Shown here: positions 7,689-17,600 of the stretch, piece after piece | Layout of the letters: each line of letters begins with the position of its first letter | Numbering within the stretch: the stretch's first letter is position 1 | Assembly: GCA_024699225.1 (NCBI GenBank) | Contig: JAILPZ010000044.1 | Location: 1 to 53,576, forward strand | DNA: 53,576 bases | Direction: 5' to 3' | DNA from: Sphaerochaetaceae bacterium | GTDB taxonomy: Bacteria > Spirochaetota > Spirochaetia > Sphaerochaetales > Sphaerochaetaceae | Position numbers and translations under genes: made by a program | The notes under the pieces: generated by a model | Told to the model about the DNA's origin: nothing | Databases searched by the model: none | Seen by the model: the letters and a program-made list of their open reading frames with translations, nothing else

Positions 7689-7767
7689 AATCAGTAATAT
7701 TTTTAAAAATTCATTTTTTTACTGATTAAATCAGTTTTATTTTAAAAAGTTTGAAATTTTACTGACT
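7689..7767 (+). repeat. Cluster of ACTGATT/AATCAGT inverted repeats upstream of the metal ATPase
   Basis: Four related half-sites lie in 79 bp of A/T-rich DNA: AATCAGTAA (7689-7697), TTACTGATT (7719-7727), AATCAGT (7729-7735) and ACTGACT (7761-7767). The middle two form a 15-bp near-perfect palindrome with 7-bp arms (7721-7735); the first and second form a perfect 9-bp inverted repeat. They end 20 bp before the predicted -35 of the P-type ATPase gene. This is a plausible operator for a metal-responsive repressor or activator, but no regulator is known for it. Confidence 0.5.
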
Positions 7768-7786
7768 TTTTAATTAAATAATTGTG

Positions 7787-7815
7787 TTGCAATACATTTT
7801 AGTATTTGCTAATAT
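7787..7815 (+). promoter_or_regulatory. Promoter of the P-type ATPase gene (leaderless start)
   Basis: TTGCAA (7787-7792), 17 bp, TAATAT (7810-7815), with the ATG only 6 nt further at 7822. Since RNA synthesis normally begins about 7 nt after a -10, the mRNA would begin at or next to the start codon. No SD is present. Confidence 0.6.
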
Positions 7816-7821
7816 GTTAAT

Positions 7822-9627
7822 ATGATTAAAATCTTAATTGGTGCTGCTTTATTTGTCTTATCGTTTTTCACTGAGTCCCTCGGACTCCCTGAATATGTTT
7901 ACTATATATTAATAGGTGCCTCCTACATTGTTCTCGGCTATGAAACAATCATTCATGCTGTAAAGAACATCTTTGAAGGAGAATTCTTTGACGAGACCTT
8001 CCTCATGACCATTGCCACAATAGGTGCATTCATTATCGGTGAATACCACGAGGCTGTCGGAGTCATGCTATTTTATGAATTAGGTGAATACCTGCAGGAT
8101 CTTGCAGTAGACAAATCCACCGATAATATTGAAAAACTCATGGATATAGCTCCTGAGACAGCCAGAATAATCAAGGCTGACGGAACAAAACTTGAAGTAA
8201 AACCTCAAGAAGTTAAGATTGGAGATATAATTTATGTTCTTGCAGGAGAAAAAATTGCTCTTGACGGAACTGTTGTTGAAGGCTCAGCCTACCTTGATAC
8301 AAAAACTGTTACCGGTGAAAGCTCTTCCCTTTCAGTTGAAAAAGGAGATTCTGTTCTCAGCGGAAGCATAGTCACAGACAGTCCGATTAAAATTGAAGTT
8401 ACTGCCCTTTATGAAAACAGTACAGTTGCAAAGATTATTGCTCTTACAAAGGAAGCCAGGGAGGCAAAGGCTCCCACAGAGCAGTTTATTACACGATTTG
8501 CAAAATACTACACACCTGCAGTATGTGCCCTTGCCGTACTTATAGCAGTAGTTCCTTCTCTCATTACAGGAGACTGGGAAGTCTGGATTCATAAAGCCCT
8601 CATTGCCCTTGTAATAAGCTGCCCCTGTGCCCTTGTGTTATCAGTTCCCGTAGCCTTCTTCGGAGGAATAGGAAGCAGTGCCCGCAACGGAATCCTTGTT
8701 AAGGGCGGTACACATCTTGAAGCCCTTGCTAAAACAACTGAACTCCTGTTTGACAAGACAGGAACCATAACAGAAGGATCCTTTAAGGTTACAAACGTAG
8801 TATCTGATAATAAGGAGAAAATGCTTGAGGTTCTCAGGACTCTTGAAAGTGAGAGCAACCATCCTATTGCAAAGTCAATTGTTGATTACTGCCCCTCCTC
8901 TTCCCTTAAGGCAACAAATGTCAGGGAGTACAAGGGCAAAGGCTTAAGCGGCACAATTGATAATGTTCGTTACTACGCAGGAAACTTTGATTTCATACAC
9001 AACAACTGCAAAAAAACCAGAGTTTTTGAATCATCCGGAACTGTAGTCTACGTATGTTCTGAAAATGAATATCTCGGGTGTGTTGAACTTGAAGACACAC
9101 TTAAGGAAAACGTAAAGAATGATTTTGACCTTTTAAGGGCAAACGGTATACAGAAGATTGTTATTCTCAGCGGCGATAATGAGAAAGCCGTTTCAAGAGC
9201 TGCAGAGCTCTGCGGAGCAGATGAAAGCAAGAGCTCTCTTCTTCCTCATGAAAAACTTGAATACATTGTTGCAGAAAAGAAAAACCACGTTTGCGCCTTT
9301 ACCGGAGACGGAATAAATGACGCTCCGGCCCTTGCTGCTGCAGATGTAGGAATTTCAATGGGCGGTGTCGGTTCAGATGCAGCTATTGAGGCTTCTGACA
9401 TAGTTATTATGAATGACAGCCTGTCTTCTCTGGTTACAGCCAGGAAAATCAGTCAGAAAACAGTTAGGGTTGCAAAGCAGAATATTGCATTTGCCATCAC
9501 ACTGAAGGTAATTTTCCTTGCTCTCGGTTCACTTGGATTAATCGGCATGGGCTGGGCTGTATTTGCAGATACAGGAGTTGCCCTTCTGGCCGTCCTGAAC
9601 AGCCTTCGTACCTTGCGTAACAGGTAA
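7822..9627 (+). CDS. Zn2+/Cd2+/Pb2+-exporting P1B-type ATPase, without N-terminal metal-binding domain
   Basis: A 601-residue heavy-metal pump in the cytoplasmic membrane. Motifs are the TM-embedded Cys-Pro-Cys (267-269), phosphorylation site DKTGT (D311), the nucleotide-site SNHP and the hinge GDGINDAP (495-502). The last membrane segments carry K562 and the D583-T-G motif, the pair that marks the Zn/Cd/Pb (ZntA/CadA) class rather than the Cu class. The usual N-terminal HMA domain with CxxC is absent: the chain starts directly at the first membrane helix, so it is about 100 residues shorter than ZntA. The ATG has no SD and sits 6 nt after a -10 hexamer. An inverted-repeat cluster upstream may be its operator. 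Confidence 0.92.
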   Translation: MIKILIGAALFVLSFFTESLGLPEYVYYILIGASYIVLGYETIIHAVKNIFEGEFFDETFLMTIATIGAFIIGEYHEAVGVMLFYELGEYLQDLAVDKSTDNIEKLMDIAPETARIIKADGTKLEVKPQEVKIGDIIYVLAGEKIALDGTVVEGSAYLDTKTVTGESSSLSVEKGDSVLSGSIVTDSPIKIEVTALYENSTVAKIIALTKEAREAKAPTEQFITRFAKYYTPAVCALAVLIAVVPSLITGDWEVWIHKALIALVISCPCALVLSVPVAFFGGIGSSARNGILVKGGTHLEALAKTTELLFDKTGTITEGSFKVTNVVSDNKEKMLEVLRTLESESNHPIAKSIVDYCPSSSLKATNVREYKGKGLSGTIDNVRYYAGNFDFIHNNCKKTRVFESSGTVVYVCSENEYLGCVELEDTLKENVKNDFDLLRANGIQKIVILSGDNEKAVSRAAELCGADESKSSLLPHEKLEYIVAEKKNHVCAFTGDGINDAPALAAADVGISMGGVGSDAAIEASDIVIMNDSLSSLVTARKISQKTVRVAKQNIAFAITLKVIFLALGSLGLIGMGWAVFADTGVALLAVLNSLRTLRNR

Positions 9628-9641
9628 TTTTTTGCTAGTCT
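9613..9641 (+). promoter_or_regulatory. Candidate promoter of the first EF-G gene (near-leaderless)
   Basis: TTGCGT (9613-9618), 17 bp, TAGTCT (9636-9641), then 10 nt to the ATG at 9652. The -35 overlaps the last codons of the ATPase gene. The leader would be about 3-4 nt and there is no SD. The -10 is imperfect. Confidence 0.45.
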
Positions 9642-9651
9642 TCTTTTCGCT

Positions 9652-11679
9652 ATGCAGAGAAAAGATATTAAAAATATAGGGATCATGGCTCATATTGACG
9701 CCGGCAAGACAACAACTACCGAGCGCATTCTCTTCTACACCGGAGAGAACCACAAAATTGGTGAAGTTGACAACGGCGAAGCCACAATGGACTGGATGCA
9801 GCAGGAGCAGGACAGAGGTATTACCATCACAAGTGCTGCCACCACATGTTACTGGAAAGACAAGCAGATTAACATTATTGATACTCCGGGCCACGTAGAC
9901 TTCACGGCTGAAGTTGAAAGATCTCTGAGGGTTCTTGACGGTGCTGTCGGAATCTTCTGTGCAGTCGGAGGTGTTGAGCCTCAGACAGAGACCGTCTGGA
10001 GACAGGCAGATACCTACCATGTTCCCCGTATAGCTTTTATCAACAAAATGGACCGCCTTGGTGCTGATTTCTTTGCTGTACTTGAAGATATAAAGACAAA
10101 GCTCAAGGAAAATCCAGTACCGCTTTTCATCCCTGTGGGAAAGGAAAGCAAGTTTGAAGGTGTTATAGACCTTCTTAAGAAGCAGATGGTTGTTTTTGAT
10201 CAGAGCACAGACGGAAGAGATTATTCCTACGTTGATATTCCCTCTGATTATCAGGACCTTGCTTCACAGTGGTACGAAAAACTTATTGACAGCGTCTCTG
10301 CATACAGCGACGAGGTAACTGAACTCTTCTTTGCAGGAGAGGATATTCCGTCAAAGATGGTTATGGATGTTCTTCACAAGTGCGTACTTAAAAGAACCCT
10401 GCTTCCGGTCTTCTGCGGATCATCACTTAAAAACATTGGCGTTCAGTGCCTTCTTGACGGAATAGTAGAGCTTCTCCCCTCACCTGACGAGGTTCCCCCT
10501 GCCACAGGTATTTCAGTAAAGAAACAGGAAGAAGTAAAAGTATTTAATAAGGAAGATGCACCTCCTCTTGCCCTCATATTCAAGATTCAGTATGAAAAGG
10601 AAGCCGGAAATCTTGCCTTTGCAAGAGTATATTCAGGAACTTTCAAATCAAGAACTGCCGTTTTGAATATAGGCAAGAAAAAGAGGGAAAGAATAAACAG
10701 AATTCTTAGAATGCACTCAAACAAGCCTGAGGAAATAGATGAGCTTAGGTGCGGTGATATTGGTGTATTCATAGGTTTCAAGGATGCTCAGACCGGAGAT
10801 ACAATCGGAAGCGAAGGAAACCAGATTCTTCTTGAGAACATGAAGTTCCCCGTCCCGGTTATCTCAGTTGCAGTTGAACCTGCTACGGCAAGTGACCAGG
10901 ACAAGCTTAAGAAGGCTCTTGAGATTCTTTCTCTTGAAGATCCTACATTTACCTGGAAAGACAACCAGGAAACAGGTCAGATTATAATCAGCGGAATGGG
11001 CGAACTTCATCTTGATGTTCTTGTTACAAGACTCAAAGATGAGCTTAAGGTTGCCTGCAACGTTGGAAATCCTCAGGTTACATACAGAGAAAGCATTGGC
11101 AAGGAAGCCATTCACACACAGTCCTTCAGCCGCATGATTGCCGGAAAGGAAAACTCTGCAGAACTTACATTCCGTGTCCTCCCGCTTTCAACCGGAAAGG
11201 GTGTTGAATACGAGAATAAAGTTCCTCTTAAGACCATGCCCGTCCAGTTCTTTGACGCCATTCAGAGAGGAGTTGAGAACTCATTTAAGAGCGGAATTAA
11301 GTACGGCTATGAGGTTTGTGACCTTAAGGTTGAACTTCTTGATGTGAAGTACAATGAGTTAACTGCCAGTGAATTTGCCTACGAGGCCTGTGCCGCCATG
11401 TGTTTTGATTCAGCTGCATCAGAAGCTGCACCCATGCTGATGGAACCGGTAATGGATGTAACTGTTGTGGTTCCGAACCAGTATGTAGGAGATGTTATTT
11501 CCACACTTACAGCACGCGGAGGCCTTGTTTCGAGCATTGAAAGCAAAACAAATGCAGACAGTGTTCATGCCCAGGCACCTCTTTCAAAGCTTTTTGGTTA
11601 TTCAACAGTTTTGAGATCATCAACTCAGGGAAGAGGAAGTTTCAGTATGGAATTCAGCCATTACTCACAAAAAAATTGA
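9652..11679 (+). CDS. Elongation factor G paralogue with canonical GTPase motifs
   Basis: A 675-residue translational GTPase with all EF-G domains. G1 is AHIDAGKT (13-20), G2 is in the RGITITSA switch, G3 is DTPGH with the catalytic His at 81, and G4 is NKMD (131-134). Domains II-V follow, including the domain IV-type sequence after about 470. Spirochaetes carry two EF-G forms (spdEFG1 and spdEFG2); in Borrelia burgdorferi one does translocation and the other works with RRF in ribosome recycling. This one resembles the spirochaetal type, but which of the two roles it has cannot be settled here. The ATG has no SD, unlike most genes nearby. The next EF-G gene follows after 61 bp with its own promoter. 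Confidence 0.85.
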   Translation: MQRKDIKNIGIMAHIDAGKTTTTERILFYTGENHKIGEVDNGEATMDWMQQEQDRGITITSAATTCYWKDKQINIIDTPGHVDFTAEVERSLRVLDGAVGIFCAVGGVEPQTETVWRQADTYHVPRIAFINKMDRLGADFFAVLEDIKTKLKENPVPLFIPVGKESKFEGVIDLLKKQMVVFDQSTDGRDYSYVDIPSDYQDLASQWYEKLIDSVSAYSDEVTELFFAGEDIPSKMVMDVLHKCVLKRTLLPVFCGSSLKNIGVQCLLDGIVELLPSPDEVPPATGISVKKQEEVKVFNKEDAPPLALIFKIQYEKEAGNLAFARVYSGTFKSRTAVLNIGKKKRERINRILRMHSNKPEEIDELRCGDIGVFIGFKDAQTGDTIGSEGNQILLENMKFPVPVISVAVEPATASDQDKLKKALEILSLEDPTFTWKDNQETGQIIISGMGELHLDVLVTRLKDELKVACNVGNPQVTYRESIGKEAIHTQSFSRMIAGKENSAELTFRVLPLSTGKGVEYENKVPLKTMPVQFFDAIQRGVENSFKSGIKYGYEVCDLKVELLDVKYNELTASEFAYEACAAMCFDSAASEAAPMLMEPVMDVTVVVPNQYVGDVISTLTARGGLVSSIESKTNADSVHAQAPLSKLFGYSTVLRSSTQGRGSFSMEFSHYSQKN

Positions 11680-11704
11680 CAATGCAGTGATGGCAAAATA
11701 CAAT
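11676..11704 (+). promoter_or_regulatory. Promoter of the EF-G-II-like gene
   Basis: A consensus -35 TTGACA (11676-11681), 17 bp, TACAAT (11699-11704). The TGA stop of the upstream EF-G gene lies within the -35. Expected start is near 11711, giving a 30-nt leader with SD GGGGG at 11731-11735. Confidence 0.85.
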
Positions 11705-11740
11705 TAGTAAGGTTGTATAAAATATATAAAGGGGGTATTT

Positions 11741-13834
11741 ATGGCCTTAGCTACCAAAGATATCAGAAACATAGCAATCGCCGGACACAACGGAACCGGA
11801 AAGACTTCACTGCTTGAGCAGATTCTTTTCTACGGCGATCAGATTTCAAGACCTGAACTCGTCGATTCAGGCAAGACAACAAGTGACTACACTGAAGAGG
11901 AAATTGCCCGTAAGATTTCAGTTCATGCAGCACTCGCATGCATGCCATGGCAGGGCAAATCCCTTAATTTTATAGATACTCCGGGTACAGCAGACTTCAT
12001 AGGTGAAGTAACATGTGCCTTCAGAAGCTGCGAAAGCGCCCTTCTGATTGTAGATGCCAGAGACGGAGCTCAGATTGAAACAATCAAGCTCTGGAGAGAC
12101 CTCAACAGAAGAAACAAGCCAAGAGCAGTATTCTTAAACAAGATGGAAAGAGAGCGTGTTGATTTCTCTGCTACCTTCTCACACCTTAAGGAAGAGTTTA
12201 AGGCAACATTTGTTCCTGTAACCATTCCCATGGGCAACGGTCCGGAATTCAAGGGTGTTATTGACCTCTTTGAAAACAAGGCATATTTCTTTGCTGCCGG
12301 CCAGAAAGAAAAATGCGGAGACATTCCTGCAGAGTACTCCTCTCTCGTAGAAGAATACAGAGAAGCCCTTATGGAATCTGCAGCAGAAGGTGCAGACGAC
12401 CTTATGGAAAAGTACCTTGACACTATGGAACTTGAAGCGGAAGAAATCCACAGAGGAATCTGTGAAGGTCTTAAGAACAACCTTCTCGTTCCTGTTTTCT
12501 GCGGTTGCTCAGCAAACGGTGCAGGTATTACAAGTCTTCTCGACTTTGTTGCAGAGAACTTCCCCTCACCGGAAGGCGCTGAAGAGACTATTGTCAAGGA
12601 AGACGGAACAGAGGAAAAAGTTACTATTTCAAGTGACGGTGCTTTCTCAGGTTACTGCTTTAAGACAACAATTGACCAGTTCTCAGGTAAGCTTTCATTT
12701 GTAAAGGTAGTCAGTGGAACACTTGCTCCGGATACAGACCTTTACAGCCCTGAAATCGGCAAGAAGGAAAAGCCGGGTAAGGTTTACAAGGCTCTCGGAA
12801 AGAAACTTGTTGAGACAGATGCTCTTGCAGCCGGTGAAATCGGTATTATTACAAAGAGTAACGTTGCAGCTACAAACGCAACACTTCTCAACTCAGCTGA
12901 CCAGAAGTTCACATACAAGCCTCTTGCCCTCCCCGATCCAATTTACTCACTTGCTATCTCAGCCGGTGATAAGAAGTCAGAAGACAAGATGAATGATTCA
13001 CTTCATAAGGTTACTGAAGAAGACCTTACATTCCGCGTTGCTTACAACGAAGAAACAAAGCAGACAACAGTTTCCGGTATGGGTGAACTTCACATCAACA
13101 TGATTCTTGATAAGATCAAGGAAAAACAGAAGATTACTATCAACACCAAGCTTCCGAGAATTGCTTACAGAGAAACCATTACAAAGAAGTCAGGTATTGT
13201 TGAATATGCCCATAAGAAGCAGTCAGGCGGACACGGCCAGTACGGTAAGGTCCTTATTGAGATTGCTCCTACAGAAAGAGGCCAGTATTACACATTTGAG
13301 AATATTGTTAAGGGTGGCAGCGTCTCCAAGGGTTATGTTCCCGGTATTGAAAAGGGTATTCATGACCAGATGGAAGAAGGATTCCTTGCAGGTTATCCGA
13401 TGGTTGACGTTGGCGTAACACTCGTTGATGGTAAGGAACACCCGGTTGATTCTTCTGAAATGGCATTCCGCCTTGCAGCTAAGGGAGCCATGAAGCTTGC
13501 TCTTGAAAAAGCAGGTCCTGTCCTCCTCGAGCCGTTTGCAAAGCTTTCAGTCTATATTGACAACAACTACCTCGGAGATATTCTCTCTGACCTTTCATCA
13601 AAGCGTGGTCGTGTTCTCGGTCAGGAAGACCTCGGTGGTAACATGGTTCAGGTAAACGCAGAAGTTCCTCAGGCAGAAATGCTCAACTATGCAATTGACC
13701 TCAAGTCCATGACATCAGGTACAGGTTCATTTGAACTTACATTTGACCATTATGAGACACTTGCCGGAAAGCTTGCTGAAGATGTTATTAAGGCAAGCCT
13801 TGCAGCTAAGGCTGAAGAAGAGGCAAACGCCTGA
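11741..13834 (+). CDS. EF-G-like GTPase with altered G motifs (EF-G II type)
   Basis: A 697-residue protein colinear with EF-G through all five domains but with a divergent GTPase core. The P-loop is GHNGTGKT (15-22) instead of AHIDAGKT. G3 is DTPGT, so the catalytic His is Thr83. G4 is NKME (133-136), with Glu for the guanine-binding Asp. The C-terminal part keeps the EF-G-like HGQYGKV segment and domain V. It resembles the EF-G-2/EF-G-II group (for example Thermus thermophilus EF-G-2), which also lacks the G3 His, and it is not a recent copy of the upstream EF-G. The role of this group is poorly known. It has a consensus promoter and good SD, suggesting strong expression, and its own terminator. 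Confidence 0.88.
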   Translation: MALATKDIRNIAIAGHNGTGKTSLLEQILFYGDQISRPELVDSGKTTSDYTEEEIARKISVHAALACMPWQGKSLNFIDTPGTADFIGEVTCAFRSCESALLIVDARDGAQIETIKLWRDLNRRNKPRAVFLNKMERERVDFSATFSHLKEEFKATFVPVTIPMGNGPEFKGVIDLFENKAYFFAAGQKEKCGDIPAEYSSLVEEYREALMESAAEGADDLMEKYLDTMELEAEEIHRGICEGLKNNLLVPVFCGCSANGAGITSLLDFVAENFPSPEGAEETIVKEDGTEEKVTISSDGAFSGYCFKTTIDQFSGKLSFVKVVSGTLAPDTDLYSPEIGKKEKPGKVYKALGKKLVETDALAAGEIGIITKSNVAATNATLLNSADQKFTYKPLALPDPIYSLAISAGDKKSEDKMNDSLHKVTEEDLTFRVAYNEETKQTTVSGMGELHINMILDKIKEKQKITINTKLPRIAYRETITKKSGIVEYAHKKQSGGHGQYGKVLIEIAPTERGQYYTFENIVKGGSVSKGYVPGIEKGIHDQMEEGFLAGYPMVDVGVTLVDGKEHPVDSSEMAFRLAAKGAMKLALEKAGPVLLEPFAKLSVYIDNNYLGDILSDLSSKRGRVLGQEDLGGNMVQVNAEVPQAEMLNYAIDLKSMTSGTGSFELTFDHYETLAGKLAEDVIKASLAAKAEEEANA

Positions 13835-13868
13835 TTATTGCAAACAAATCAATAATCTGATAAATGAT

Positions 13869-13901
13869 AAAGCACGTCTGAAAAAGGCGTGCTTTATTTT
13901 T
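13869..13901 (+). terminator. Terminator after the EF-G-II-like gene
   Basis: 8-bp arms AAAGCACG (13869-13876) and CGTGCTTT (13888-13895) with an 11-nt loop, followed by A and five T. The SD of trmB begins right after it, so trmB is reached by read-through or by a promoter not seen here. Confidence 0.88.
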
Positions 13902-13913
13902 AAGGAAGTTCAG

Positions 13914-14651
13914 ATGGAAAACGAGATTTTCGACCTTATCCCCTCTCTTGAGAAGGTGGAAAAAAGAGATAAGGGAGACTACAAACAGGTAAAGAGCTTT
14001 GCACTCAGAGGTCAGAAGCTCAGAGACTATCAGATAAATGCCCTTAAAAATCATTTTCATGAGTACTGCATAGAGTTTGATGAAAACAAGAAACTTGATT
14101 TTACTCAGATTTTCGGAAACTCCAATCCTGTAATAATTGAAATAGGCTTTGGCATGGGCTATACAACAGAACAGATAGCCCTGGAGCACCCTGATGTAAA
14201 CTACCTTGGTATAGAGGTCTTTCTCTACGGTTTTTCAAAGCTCCTCGCCCACGCCTCAGAAAAGAATATAAAAAACCTCCGCCTGATGCGTTTTGACGCC
14301 AAGGAAGTACTGCAGGATATGGTAAAGGATAGTTCTGTAGACGGTTTTCACATCTTTTTCCCCGACCCTTGGCCCAAGAAAAGGCACCATAAAAAGCGCC
14401 TGATTCAGGAAGATTTTGCGGCCCTTCTCTGCTCAAAGCTCAAGAAAGGCGGCTACATATACTGCGCTACAGACTGGCAGGAATATGCAGATCAGATGCT
14501 TGAAGTTTTCAATAATACTGAAGGCATTAAAAACCCGTATGACGGCTTTGCAACTCATGTCAAATGGAGACCTGAAACCGGTTTTGAAAGAAAGGGCCTG
14601 GATGCACAGAGAAGTATAAGCGAAGTCTGGTTTGAAAAGGTTACGGAATAA
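13914..14651 (+). CDS. trmB: tRNA (guanine-N7-)-methyltransferase TrmB
   Basis: The 245-residue SAM-dependent enzyme makes m7G46 in the variable loop of tRNAs. It shows the SAM-binding IIEIGFGMGYTTE motif, the LGIEVF strand (acidic residue for the ribose) and the family signature FPDPWPKKRHHKKRL followed by CATDW. The reading frame stays open upstream to 13731, but the start is placed at 13914 because SD AAGGAAG (13902-13908) is just upstream and the longer version would begin inside the EF-G gene and run through a terminator. The last 11 nt overlap the convergent mfd gene. Confidence 0.93.
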   Translation: MENEIFDLIPSLEKVEKRDKGDYKQVKSFALRGQKLRDYQINALKNHFHEYCIEFDENKKLDFTQIFGNSNPVIIEIGFGMGYTTEQIALEHPDVNYLGIEVFLYGFSKLLAHASEKNIKNLRLMRFDAKEVLQDMVKDSSVDGFHIFFPDPWPKKRHHKKRLIQEDFAALLCSKLKKGGYIYCATDWQEYADQMLEVFNNTEGIKNPYDGFATHVKWRPETGFERKGLDAQRSISEVWFEKVTE

Positions 14652-17600
14652 GGCGCTGCAGCTTTTCAAGAATAAAGAGAGCCTTGTCCCTGAGATTTAT
14701 TGCATTTGTCTTCATGGTCATGATATTAGGCCTCTTTGGATCTATTGTTACAGAACCGTTTGAAGTCTTAATCATGTCAATTAAGTGGTCTATTGAGATA
14801 CTTGCAATCTTTGAGAACTCAACAAGAACATCACCCTTCTTTTCCTTCATGTGGTAGATATCAAGCTTACGGCAAACTATCCTCAGCTCACATATATAGA
14901 GAAGATTTGCAACTTCCTCGGGCATTTTACCGAACCTGTCGTTAAGTTCAGCACTAAGGCGCTCAAGCTGCTCAGAGGTTCTGGTAGTAGCTATCTTCTT
15001 ATATACTTCAAACTTAACTGACGGGTCACTGATATAGGTGTCAGGAATAAAGCCGCTGTAATCAAGTTCAAGAAAGACCTCTGTCTCCTGCTTTTCATCT
15101 GTCTGCCTTATTCTGGCTATCTCCTCATCCAGGAGCCTTATATACATATCAAGACCGACGGTGGACATAAAGCCGCTCTGCTCCTTGCCAAGGAGGTTGC
15201 CCGCTCCCCTTATCTCCATATCCTTCATGGCAACCTTGAACCCGGAGCCTAGTTCAGTATGCTCGCTGATAATCTTAAGCCTCTTGATGGACTGCTCACT
15301 TAAAACATGGTCAGACGGATAGAACAGATAGGCGTAGGCCTCCCTGTCAGATCTGCCTACTCTTCCCTTAAGCTGATAAAGCTGGGAGACACCGTAGCGG
15401 TCTGCACGGTCAATTATTATGGTATTTACATTAGGAATATCTATTCCGTTCTCAATAATTGTTGTTGAAACCAGAACCTGAATTCCCTCGTACACAAAGC
15501 GCCTCATGGTATCTTCAAGGTCCTTTGCATCCATCTGCCCGTGGGCAGTTTCAATTATGGCCTCGGGGATACGGCGGCGCAGCATGTCTGCAACCTCCTC
15601 AAGTGTTTCTATCCTGTTGTGAAGATAGAAGACCTGGCCGTGACGAGATATTTCAGCCCTTATGGCCTCTTCCGCAGTATCAAGATCAAAACGCTCAACA
15701 AAGGTTTTAATAGGCTTTCTAACAATAGGAGGTGTGGTAAGTAAGCTCATGTCCCTAATCTTAAGAAGAGACATGTAAAGTGTTCTGGGAATAGGAGTTG
15801 CTGATAAACTTAAGCAGTCAATATTGGCCTTAAGCTCCTTGATTCTCTCCTTGTCCTTAACTCCGAAACGCTGCTCCTCATCTATTATAAGAAGACCCAG
15901 ATCCTTGAAAACCACATCTTTTTGAAGAATCCTGTGTGTTCCAAAGAGAATGTCTGTTCTACCGTCAAGAAGAAGCTTAAGCTGCTTGTTCTGTTCCTTT
16001 TTGGGAATCATGCGGTTTAACAGTGCACTCTGGATGGGGAAGGAGGAGCAGCGGCTGCAGAAGTTTCTGAAATGCTGCTCTGAGAGGATGGTAGTAGGAG
16101 CCAGGAAAGCTACCTGCTTACCGCTCATAATTGCTTTAAAAGCAGCCCTGAATGCTATTTCGGTCTTACCGTATCCAACATCGCCACAGATGAGGCGGTC
16201 CATAACGGTAGGACTTTCCATATCATCCTTAATATCCTGAATACATGAAATCTGGTCCTCAGTTTCATCAAACTCAAACTCTGCTTCAAAACGCAGCTGC
16301 CAGTCATTGTCCCTTGCAAAAGGGAAGCCTTTGCTGTTCTGCCTTCTGGCGTAAAGCTCCACAAGGTTCTGGGCAAGTTTCTCAGCACTCTTTCTGGCCT
16401 TGGCCTTTTTGTTTTCCCACGACCCTGAGCCCAGGCGGTCAATTCTGGGGCTCTCCCCCGCAGATCCTATGTAGCGCTGCACCAAATTGGCCTGTTCAAT
16501 GGGGACATAGAGGTTCTCGTCGTCAGCAAATTTGATTTTTATATAGTCACGTTCACGTACACGGTCTATCTTCAAGAAGATTCCTATTCCGTAGTTAACG
16601 TGAACAACATAGTCTCCCTCATGAAGTTCTACAAAGCTGTCCAGAACTGAGGATTCTGAGTGCTGCAGAGTTTTAACAACCTGCTTTTTGCGCCCTAAAA
16701 TCTCGTTCTCACAAATTACTATAAAGCTTTTGGACGGTAAGGCAAAACCGCCTGATATCTGCCCCGTGTGGAACTTTAAACTCTTAAAATCACTGAGCAT
16801 CTGTGACAGACGGGTCTTCTGGAGGCTGTTGGAAACCATAATGTTTATATCCCAGTGGTTTTCCTCCAGGCCCTTAAGCTCATCCTTAAGGAAGGTAAAG
16901 TTTCCAAAATAGGAGCGCGGACCGTCTATTTCAAACCTGTACGGATTGTTAAACTGCCCTGCTATATCGGATATGACCATGCAGGACTTACTGTCTCTGA
17001 AAAAACTGTCAAAATCAAAGAGTATGTCTGATGGATGAGGTGCATCCTTATTCTCCTGATAAGCCTTCCTGAAAAGAGATTTGGCCTCTTTGTTAAGACT
17101 CTCAAAAGATGTTTCAAGCCTCTTGTCTCCAATAAAGAAGTAAAAGTCCTTATCTGTGAAATAGCCCTTGATGGCACCGTTTTCCAGGGAAAAATCGGTC
17201 TGGGCGTCAAAGAGCTGGATTTCCACACTGTTAATGGGTTTGTTCATCCTCTGGCTTATAGGTTCAAAACGGCAGATTTTCTCAACCTTATCCCAGTCAA
17301 GATAGATTCTTACCGGATACTCTGACCCATGGGGGAAAATATCTATAACCTCACCGCGGATGGTAAATTCACCGGGCATGGACGTACTGTCACTTCTGTA
17401 GTAGTCATTTTCACTTAGGCTTTGGGCAAGAGCCATGGTATCTAGAATCTGAGAAGTTTCTATTCTGAGTTTTCCGCTCTTAATTGCATTAGCCGGCGGC
17501 AGAGGGGAGCTCATGGCCCTTATGTCTGTTATGATCAGGCTTTTCTGATTATCAGTTATATCAGAGAGGGCCCTCAGCTGGGCGTAGTCCTTTGAAGAGC

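Noticed and set aside
13731-13913. Longer TrmB with 61 extra residues
   Set aside because: It would begin inside the EF-G-II-like gene and cross its terminator; the SD supports 13914.
16962-17228. Alternative-frame ORFs inside mfd
   Set aside because: No SD or recognisable protein; mfd is intact across the region.
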